Position numbers and translations under genes: made by a program
The notes under the pieces: model-generated
The model's input: the letters and a program-made list of their open reading frames with translations, nothing else
Database searches by the model: none
What the model was told of the DNA's origin: nothing
Assembly: GCA_900554925.1 (NCBI GenBank)
Contig: USJG01000155.1
Span: forward strand, 1 to 5,378
Length of the DNA stretch: 5,378 nucleotides
Direction: 5' to 3'
Source: an uncultured Lachnospiraceae bacterium
Lineage (GTDB): Bacteria; Bacillota; Clostridia; Lachnospirales; Lachnospiraceae
Shown here: positions 1 through 4,802 of the stretch, piece by piece
Layout of the letters: the number at the start of each line of letters is the position of its first letter
Numbering within the stretch: the first letter of the stretch is position 1

Positions 1-1
1 G

Positions 2-301
2 TTTAAAACGGTAAATGGATGCAAGCATATGGCTTATCCGGATAAATCCAAAGTCCATATCTATCTGTGTGATGATAACGATCGTCCCGAAATTGCGAAG
101 CTGGCTCATGATATGGGGATTGGATATTTTGGATTGTCCGATAACAAGCTGGCCAAAGCAGGTAACTTGAATCATGCTCTTTCAAAGACAGACTCTCCAT
201 TGGTTGTAACTTTTGATGCGGATATGATTCCAAGAAGCAATTTCTTAATGGAGACGATCCCGTACTTCTCTTTGCCGGAAATGATTCGCTCCGTGCCGTG
301 A
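2..301 (+). pseudogene. Fragment of a GT2 family (cellulose-synthase-like) glycosyltransferase, broken at both ends
   Basis: This frame is open from the window edge and stops at 299-301. It reads like the front half of the catalytic domain of a membrane-bound processive GT2 glycosyltransferase of the BcsA type, which transfers sugar from a nucleotide-sugar donor to a growing polysaccharide. Visible signatures are TVNGCKHM, YPDKSKVHIYLCDD (first Asp pair, nucleotide binding), NKLAKAGNLNHAL, and the metal-binding DxD in TFDADMIP (about codons 63-65 counted from the ATG at 29). Family resemblance continues through IPYFSLPEMIR to about 289 and is then lost; three codons later there is a stop. The later TED and QxxRW catalytic motifs and all membrane segments are absent. 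The 5' end lies outside the window, so the ATG at 29 is internal. Family assignment is confident; the specific polysaccharide is unknown. As it stands it cannot be functional. Confidence 0.8.
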
Positions 302-500
302 CGTCGATCATACGCAGTGATTTTTCCAACTGTCCTGCTTCCGTAAACAACCGCTTATTGACAACTTTTTCATAAGGTCTTGCCATGGCGATCTGCGGAA
401 GCCCATTTTCAAATGATCTTGCAGATATTTCTGCAGGATTCGCTGCCATCAATACGATCGTCCCCAACAAGGCCGCTTTTGCATATAATTTATACTTCAT
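3..500 (-). CDS. 5' part of a small secreted hypothetical protein, running into antisense glycosyltransferase sequence
   Basis: The start chosen is the ATG at 498-500. The in-frame ATG at 519-521 is less likely because the purine-rich AAAAGGAAG that should serve as ribosome binding site lies between the two. The product begins with a clear Sec signal peptide: MKYK, a hydrophobic stretch AALLGTIVLMAA, and a possible cleavage site after EISA (about residue 27). About 40 further residues follow (ARPYEKVVNKRLFTEAG, LEKSLRMIDVTA) and match no family I recognise. From about position 297 downward the frame stays open to a TAA at 3-5, but it is then the reverse complement of the glycosyltransferase fragment. 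The C-terminal ~97 residues are therefore almost certainly not native. Only 297-500 should be trusted. It lies downstream of the Card1-like gene on the same strand, but 113 bases away and with its own possible promoter, so co-function is not implied. Confidence 0.45.
   Translation of the reverse strand: MKYKLYAKAALLGTIVLMAANPAEISARSFENGLPQIAMARPYEKVVNKRLFTEAGQLEKSLRMIDVTARSESFPAKRSTGSSPLRNCFLESYPHQKLQPMESLSLKEHDSSYLLWPACYRTIQNIQSPYHEPASQFRDDRYHHTDRYGLWIYPDKPYACIHLPF
287..303. other. Breakpoint joining two convergent truncated genes
   Basis: Left of about 289 the plus strand encodes recognisable GT2 glycosyltransferase. Right of about 300 the minus strand encodes the start of an unrelated signal-peptide protein. 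Both reading directions lose sense at the same place, and neither gene has its 3' half. A deletion between two convergent genes, an inversion endpoint, or an assembly misjoin would all give this pattern. I see no target-site duplication, insertion sequence end or long repeat at the site. Confidence 0.6.
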
Positions 501-535
501 GTTTTCACACTTCCTTTTCATTATGTATTATTTAA

Positions 536-541
536 ATTATA
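536..541 (-). promoter_or_regulatory. Candidate -10 box for the secreted-protein gene
   Basis: A perfect TATAAT on the minus strand lies 35 bases upstream of the ATG at 500, in an AT-rich stretch (501-613) between the Card1-like gene and the secreted-protein gene. At 17 bases spacing the upstream hexamer is ACATAT, a poor -35. This is therefore a weak or activator-dependent candidate. Nothing else, such as a clear terminator or RNA, is visible in 501-613. Confidence 0.35.
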
Positions 542-613
542 TGCACCGGACAGCTCGTATATGTTACATTTTGTTCATTATTTTTACTTATATTCTTAAC
601 AATTTATGATTTT

Positions 614-1786
614 TTATTCCATTTTGGAGAGATCCAGATCATTTTTATCTACAATGATCACACCCATTTCTTTGGCGCGATTTCTGATCGTCATCTCTTT
701 TTGATTAATTTCATTGGTCGTAATGATGACGGCTTTGGCATGGCTTCCTCCAAATCGTTCTGCGTATTGTTTGATCTCATTTAAATCGACTGCGTTGACC
801 TTTCTCATCTTGCAGGAAATGAAAATCGGCACATTTTTCTTACGCAGCAAGAGATCAATCTCATTTTTGACATCGAAGTCTTCTCCTAAGATGCCATTCC
901 AGTCTAAGATAACACTCTCCATGACTTCGTCGTATTCTCCATAAAGGACTGCCATGATATAGACATACATCTCCAGCCAGCTTCCCGTAACTAAAAGTGC
1001 TTCTTTGGCAAATGCACTCGTGTAGGCAAATGAGATCTCATCTTCTTCAATACAGACTTCTTTTAAGAATCCAAATTCTTCCATTTTGCGAAACCATTCT
1101 TTGTCCGCATGAACGGTAATATTGTTCTGTACCACCTGTGCATTGCTCGTCCTAACTGCCAATGCATCGTGAAGTTCATTTTTACGCATACAATTTTGGA
1201 GATATTGCGAATATCTCATATATTCTTTTTGATTTTGCAGGATGAAGACCGCACATTTTAAAATCGCTTTATAATCCGCTTCTTTTGGCAGTCTGTGCAT
1301 GTTTTTCTCAATGCATCCCCCGTTTAGCTGTACGATCATCGCAAGCGTCAGCTCCATCGCCTGAAACTCCCCAGCATATGCCGCTGCATCTTCCCAATCG
1401 GATACGACCCCCAGATCATAATCGATACTGATGATTGGAAGTCCTTTTACGATTGCCTGATAAAAAACGGCAATATTAAGGAGCGGATCCCCGCCACAGA
1501 TTTCAACCAGAATTTCCTTATGCTTCTGGCAAATACTGTCTAAATATCCGGCGATCTGTTCTTTTATGGCATCTGTGCCCACGACTTCAACTAAAATGAA
1601 AGTGATCTTTGTTTCCGAACAATACTTCGCTAAAAAATCCTTGAGCCCCTGCATCTTCCTTTCATCCACCCCGGACGGACAAAATATGTAAAAAACATCC
1701 GGATGATATAACAGACATGCTCCTATATTTTCATTAATGTGTTCCTGGTCAAAAATCTCTACCAGACATTCTACCTTTTCTTTCAT
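614..1786 (-). CDS. Stand-alone CARF-domain nuclease, DUF1887/Card1-like family
   Basis: A 390-residue protein with the three-part layout of the DUF1887 (Card1/Can2-like) family. Residues ~1-155 form a CARF-type Rossmann domain: opening LVEIFDQEHINENIGACLL, and a ligand-loop-like EICGGDPLLNIA at ~95-106. Residues ~160-260 look like a winged-helix linker (WFRKMEEFGFLKEV). Residues ~260-390 are a PD-(D/E)xK nuclease fold with GSWLE (E272), KNEID (D311) and FISCK (K326). Characterised relatives bind cyclic oligoadenylate made by type III CRISPR complexes and then cleave single-stranded DNA and/or RNA; that activity is inferred here. I recall E-x-K in Card1, whereas this protein has S-C-K. No cas gene or CRISPR array is in the window, so any activator source must be elsewhere. 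The length is typical and the frame intact. The start is supported by AGGAGGA six bases upstream. The gene starts 38 bases after the rnpB terminator and has no convincing promoter. Family call is strong; biological role is uncertain. Confidence 0.88.
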   Translation of the reverse strand: MKEKVECLVEIFDQEHINENIGACLLYHPDVFYIFCPSGVDERKMQGLKDFLAKYCSETKITFILVEVVGTDAIKEQIAGYLDSICQKHKEILVEICGGDPLLNIAVFYQAIVKGLPIISIDYDLGVVSDWEDAAAYAGEFQAMELTLAMIVQLNGGCIEKNMHRLPKEADYKAILKCAVFILQNQKEYMRYSQYLQNCMRKNELHDALAVRTSNAQVVQNNITVHADKEWFRKMEEFGFLKEVCIEEDEISFAYTSAFAKEALLVTGSWLEMYVYIMAVLYGEYDEVMESVILDWNGILGEDFDVKNEIDLLLRKKNVPIFISCKMRKVNAVDLNEIKQYAERFGGSHAKAVIITTNEINQKEMTIRNRAKEMGVIIVDKNDLDLSKME

Positions 1787-1792
1787 CGTTCG

Positions 1793-1799
1793 TCCTCCT
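1793..1799 (-). promoter_or_regulatory. Ribosome binding site of the Card1-like gene
   Basis: AGGAGGA on the minus strand, six bases before the ATG at 1784-1786, is a near-perfect anti-SD match and fixes the start codon. Confidence 0.85.
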
Positions 1800-1824
1800 G
1801 TCTTATCTTTAAGAAATTTATAGT

Positions 1825-1858
1825 AAAAAAACTGCCGGATTACTTCCAGCAGTTTTTT
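1825..1858 (-). terminator. Intrinsic terminator of rnpB
   Basis: On the minus strand ACTGCTGGA pairs with TCCGGCAGT (nine pairs, one of them T-G) around the loop AGTAA, followed by a run of T at 1830-1825. The plus strand also shows a T-run after the stem (1854-1858), but there the G-T pair becomes a C-A mismatch. The structure therefore works best for minus-strand transcription, as expected downstream of rnpB. Confidence 0.85.
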
Positions 1859-1876
1859 ATGTTTTATGCTTTTTTT

Positions 1877-1899
1877 CTCGTCATCAGCAAAAAGACGAG
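1877..1899 (-). other. Small inverted repeat over the 3' end of RNase P RNA
   Basis: In the rnpB transcript CUCGUC (1899-1894) can pair with GACGAG (1882-1877) across an 11-base loop. The hairpin is followed by A residues, so it is not a terminator. Its left arm is part of the expected P1 helix 3' strand, so it would compete with P1 in the unprocessed precursor. Confidence 0.4.
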
Positions 1900-2232
1900 C
1901 CAGACGATAAGCCGGGTTATGTCGTGAATGGTCATCTGTCTCGACTTACTGTCACCAGTAAGCTCTAGCAACCTACCTTAGAACAAGCCGGGCCGGCTTA
2001 TTGTTCTCATCTCGGTCTTGCTTCGGATGGGGTTTACATGTGCCCTGTCTGTTACCAGCCAGGCGGTGGGCTCTTACCCCGCCTTTCCACCCTTACTTGC
2101 CTGAACAAGCGGTTTATTTCTGTTGCACTTTCCTTGGAGTCGCCTCCACCGGACGTTATCCGGCATCCTGCCCTGTGAAGCCCGGACTTTCCTCACCTGT
2201 TTAAAAACAGCCGCGATCATTTGTCCTACTTG
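1894..2232 (-). ncRNA. rnpB: RNase P RNA, bacterial class A
   Basis: This is the catalytic RNA that removes 5' leaders from pre-tRNAs together with RnpA. Recognised minus-strand elements in order are: a P3 hairpin CTGTTTTTAAACAG; the universal GAGGAAAGTCCGGGCT (P4 5' strand); GGGCAGG; P8 CCGGATAACGTCCGG; P9 GGAG-GCGA-CUCC with a GNRA loop; AAGTGCAACAGAAA; GGTAACAG; the P16/P17 hairpin AGAACAA...TTGTTCT containing GGCCC for the P6 pseudoknot; P18 CTTACTG-GTGA-CAGTAAG; and the closing ACGACATAACCCGGCTTAT (P4 3' strand). The core is complete and of normal length (~340 nt). The ends are estimated from P1 and are good to a few bases. P1 (CAAGTAGGAC against GTCTGGCTCG) has two mismatches and two wobbles, and P2 has one A-C mismatch, which is poor for this RNA. 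I find no good promoter directly upstream, where the repeat element ends. Confidence 0.96.
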
Positions 2233-2252
2233 ATATTTAGTTGTTAATAAGT

Positions 2253-2405
2253 AACAGTTCAGCTCTCAAATTCGCAAGCCTGCCGCAGCTTCGCTGCTCA
2301 AAGCTTTGCTCATTTGAGGGCGCTCCGCTCATGAAATAATCAGCAAAATGTGCATTGTGTGCAAGCACCCACGCACATATGCTGTTATTTCATGGCTGAA
2401 CTGTT
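2253..2405. repeat. Structured inverted-repeat element (MITE- or palindrome-like) between the kinase gene and rnpB
   Basis: Perfect 11-base inverted ends: AACAGTTCAGC at 2253-2263 and GCTGAACTGTT at 2395-2405. Inside are two arms. The left arm is closed by CTCAAAT (2265-2271) and ATTTGAG (2312-2318) and contains GCAGC-TTC-GCTGC (2285-2297). The right arm pairs ATGAAATAATCAGCA (2331-2345) with TGCTGTTATTTCAT (2380-2393) with one bulged base, continues through TGTGC/GCACA (2349-2353, 2373-2377), and has a small GTG-CAAG-CAC tip. The whole can fold as a three-way junction. It encodes no protein. The motif resembles intergenic palindromes I associate with Lachnospiraceae genomes, but dispersed copies cannot be shown from this window. 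Confidence 0.65.
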
Positions 2406-2406
2406 G

Positions 2407-4062
2407 TTAAACGTTGAAACAGCTTCCCCCTATAAATTCTCTGCATATGGAATTGTTGGGAACGTTCTGGCTGTCAATTCCCTGAAAATATTCAAGGAAT
2501 TTAAGAAGTCTCTTTGCCTCGTAATATTCCGGCTCTCCCTTTTGGATGCCAAAAAGTAAAGGCTCCGCGTATTGTTTTAGTACTGCCAGTTCATAGATCA
2601 GCACTGAATTGAACATCTCATCGGCGCTTTCCTGATAGGGGAAAATATATTTTTCCTCCCCCCTTCTCACCGAAGGCCACATTTCTATGGTTCTTCTTGC
2701 GCAGGTTCCTCTTGTCCGGGCATCCCTTACCATTCTTCGGATCAGTCTTCCGTCCGTGGTGGGAATCCTGTTGTGCTCATCAATATTAAGGCTGGTCAGC
2801 GCGCTGATATAAATTTTAAATTTATTTTCATCCGGCAGGGAAAATGTTGTAGCCGGATTCAGTCCATGAATCCCTTCAATGACCAATATATCTTCGGGGC
2901 CTAACTTTTTAAAATTCCCGTGGTATTCCCGCTTGCCTGTTTTGAAATTAAACTGAGGCAGCTCCACGCTTTCTCCTGAAAGAAGTCTGTTCATATCCTC
3001 GTTGAACTTCTTAATATCAATGGATTCAAGACATTCATAGTCGTAATCCCCGTTTTCATCCCTGGGGGTATCTTCCCTGTTTACAAAATAATCATCCAGC
3101 GCAATGGGATGGGGAATCAGGCCATAGGTTCTAAGCTGGATAGACAGCCTGTGGGAAAAAGTGGTCTTTCCCGAAGAGGAAGGGCCTGCAATCACTACAA
3201 ATTTCGTATTTCCTCTGTCCACGATCTCCTTGGCAATCTCGCCGATCCTTCTTTCCTGAAGGGCCTCCTGTACCAGAATCATGTCACTGATCTGCCCCTG
3301 ACAGATGGCATCATTCAAATCCCCTACAGAATCAATCCCCATCATCTCACCCCAATGGGAGGACCTTATTAAGGTCTGGAAAAATTTTTCTTTGGGTTCA
3401 AAATAATCTAACTTGTCAGGCTCCTCATGTCCCGGTATCAACAGCAAAATACCATTTTCATACAGCATCACATCATAATATTTCAGATACCCGGTGCTTG
3501 GAAGCATATATCCATAGTAATAATCATAATATCCATCCAGACAATAAATATTTACAAAAGAACTCCTGCGGTAACGAAACAGTTTTTCCTTATCATACAT
3601 TTTGTGCCTGCGGAATATCTCCATAGCCTCATCTATAGGATAGGATTTCTTGGTGATGGGCATATCCGCCTTTGTAATCTCCATCATCCGCTCACGGATT
3701 TGCCTGACATGCTCAGCGGTCAGTTTTTCCTTCATCTTGACACTGCAGTAGTAGCCCTGTCCAATGGCAAACTCTACCTTTACCCGCTGGACATTTTCTG
3801 TTCCCAGCACATCATAAACTGCTTTCACCAGCGTCATAAGGCCTGTTCTCACATATGCCTTGTGTCCGATATTATCTTTCAATGTCAAAAAGGAAAGTTC
3901 ACAATCCCTGGTAGCCTTTTTGATCAGCTCTCTGATTTTTCCGTTTTCCAGTACCAGCGCGATCATATTATCGTACTTTGGCTGATATTCTCTGGCAATT
4001 TCTTCAAAAGTGATCCCTTCGGGATACTCTTTTTGAACTCCTTCAATGGTAATCGTTATCAT
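2407..4062 (-). CDS. TGS-domain nucleoside (uridine-type) kinase
   Basis: A 551-residue cytosolic protein. Residues ~1-60 form a TGS domain (ITIEGVQKEYPEGITFEEIA), followed to ~200 by a segment like the second additional domain of threonyl-tRNA synthetase. Residues ~285-500 form a uridine kinase/phosphoribulokinase P-loop domain: Walker A GPSSSGKT (293-300), the substrate motif LDDYF (322-326), Walker B-like LVIEGIHGLNP (393-403), and the basic DGRLIRRMVRDARTRG lid region (438-452). The expected reaction is ATP-dependent phosphorylation of a nucleoside; the true substrate of the TGS-fused branch is not obvious. The ATG at 4060-4062 is preceded by AAAGGAG nine bases away, overlapping the trmK stop, so it is probably translated by coupling in the rpoD-trmK operon. 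The usual ending as I recall it is GGSCF; here Asn-Val follows, then a TAA one base before the repeat element. Confidence 0.9.
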   Translation of the reverse strand: MITITIEGVQKEYPEGITFEEIAREYQPKYDNMIALVLENGKIRELIKKATRDCELSFLTLKDNIGHKAYVRTGLMTLVKAVYDVLGTENVQRVKVEFAIGQGYYCSVKMKEKLTAEHVRQIRERMMEITKADMPITKKSYPIDEAMEIFRRHKMYDKEKLFRYRRSSFVNIYCLDGYYDYYYGYMLPSTGYLKYYDVMLYENGILLLIPGHEEPDKLDYFEPKEKFFQTLIRSSHWGEMMGIDSVGDLNDAICQGQISDMILVQEALQERRIGEIAKEIVDRGNTKFVVIAGPSSSGKTTFSHRLSIQLRTYGLIPHPIALDDYFVNREDTPRDENGDYDYECLESIDIKKFNEDMNRLLSGESVELPQFNFKTGKREYHGNFKKLGPEDILVIEGIHGLNPATTFSLPDENKFKIYISALTSLNIDEHNRIPTTDGRLIRRMVRDARTRGTCARRTIEMWPSVRRGEEKYIFPYQESADEMFNSVLIYELAVLKQYAEPLLFGIQKGEPEYYEAKRLLKFLEYFQGIDSQNVPNNSICREFIGGSCFNV

Positions 4063-4071
4063 GCAGTCTCT

Positions 4072-4076
4072 CTCCT
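4072..4076 (-). promoter_or_regulatory. Ribosome binding site of the kinase gene, abutting the trmK stop
   Basis: AGGAG on the minus strand directly follows the trmK TAA (4077-4079) and lies nine bases before the kinase ATG. This supports the start and suggests that ribosomes finishing trmK help initiate the kinase. Confidence 0.75.
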
Positions 4077-4802
4077 TTACGGTTCACAGCCACAGATTTT
4101 CATAGCTTCCCTTAAAAAATCAAGTTCTTCCTCCAATTGTGCAGACCTTTGAAGGACGCGCTCACTGTCCTTTGCGGTTTTCAGTACTTCCTTAAGTTTC
4201 AGACTGTTCTCCCATTCCTTCTGTAAATATTTTATAAGAACAGGATGCTTATTTGCAAGAAGCACCGGACCAAACCGGTCAGAAAGCTCATGGTCATACC
4301 GGGTCTTTTGTTCTTTTCCGTGAACCGCTTTCATAATGGGATAATATTTATCCTCTTCCAATATCATATCTTCCCAGTCTATGGAATATCCCATATTTCT
4401 CAAAAATTTTCTAAAAGCCGGAAGTTCCGATTGGGGCTGAAGGATCAGTTCCTGAAAGCTTTCCGTCTTGAAAGGCTCCTTTTCCAGAATCCTCTGCATG
4501 AGCCTTCCCCCCATGCCTGCGCAGATAAGTGTACCAGCCTCTCCCGGCCGGTAGGCGGAGAGCCCGTCCGAAATCCGCAAAGTTATGTACCTGGAAAGTC
4601 CCGCCTGATCCACATGCTCTCTGGCCCGTTCCAATGGGCCTTTATTAATGTCCATGGCAATCACTGCCGGCGCTATTTTCTGCTGTACCAGATAAATAGA
4701 CACATAGCCATGATCACAGCCCACGTCACAGACCTGGCTGCCCCTTGTTACCATGTCTGCCACTGCCTGCATTCTGGCAGATAAAACAACATTTCCCGCC
4801 AT
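4077..4802 (-). CDS. trmK: tRNA (adenine(22)-N1)-methyltransferase TrmK
   Basis: A 241-residue SAM-dependent methyltransferase that makes m1A at position 22 of tRNAs in Firmicutes. The N-terminus LSARMQAVADMV is typical, followed by the SAM-binding motif CDVGCDHGYVSIYL (25-38), the acidic AMDIN (49-53, ribose-binding loop), RISDGL (76-81), ICAGMGGRLM (93-102) and LILQPQSELPAFR (119-131), all family signatures. The C-terminal ~195-235 is charged and helical (KEWENSLKLKEVL, QLEEELDFLREAM), matching the coiled-coil tail of TrmK. Length is normal. Its ATG shares its A with the last base of the rpoD stop (TAATG). A purine-rich AAAGGA lies 12 bases upstream inside rpoD, rather far, so translational coupling to rpoD is likely. 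The rpoD-trmK pair is widely conserved in Firmicutes. Confidence 0.95.
   Translation of the reverse strand: MAGNVVLSARMQAVADMVTRGSQVCDVGCDHGYVSIYLVQQKIAPAVIAMDINKGPLERAREHVDQAGLSRYITLRISDGLSAYRPGEAGTLICAGMGGRLMQRILEKEPFKTESFQELILQPQSELPAFRKFLRNMGYSIDWEDMILEEDKYYPIMKAVHGKEQKTRYDHELSDRFGPVLLANKHPVLIKYLQKEWENSLKLKEVLKTAKDSERVLQRSAQLEEELDFLREAMKICGCEP

Noticed and set aside
519..521. Upstream ATG as start of the secreted protein
   Set aside because: It would put the likely ribosome binding site inside the gene and add a charged, Cys-containing leader before a textbook signal peptide; the ATG at 500 fits better.
385..609. Plus-strand open frame of 74 codons with a hydrophobic stretch
   Set aside because: Overlaps the signal-peptide gene on the other strand and an AT-rich intergenic region; the hydrophobicity reflects AT-rich sequence and there is no good ribosome binding site.
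1877..1899. Inverted repeat downstream of rnpB as a second terminator
   Set aside because: On the minus strand it is followed by A residues, and on the plus strand the T-run precedes rather than follows the stem.
2001..2204. Plus-strand open frame of 67 codons
   Set aside because: Lies entirely within the antisense of RNase P RNA.
2253..2405. Repeat element as an intrinsic terminator for the kinase operon
   Set aside because: Its stems are not followed by a T-run on the minus strand, so it does not meet the normal terminator pattern, though some attenuation is possible.
3427..4152. Long plus-strand open frame of 241 codons opposite the kinase gene
   Set aside because: It is fully antisense to a well-conserved kinase, has no recognisable domain, and shows the low-complexity Ile/His-rich composition of a shadow frame.
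4245..4784. Plus-strand open frame of 179 codons opposite trmK
   Set aside because: Antisense to TrmK with all its motifs on the minus strand; no family resemblance.
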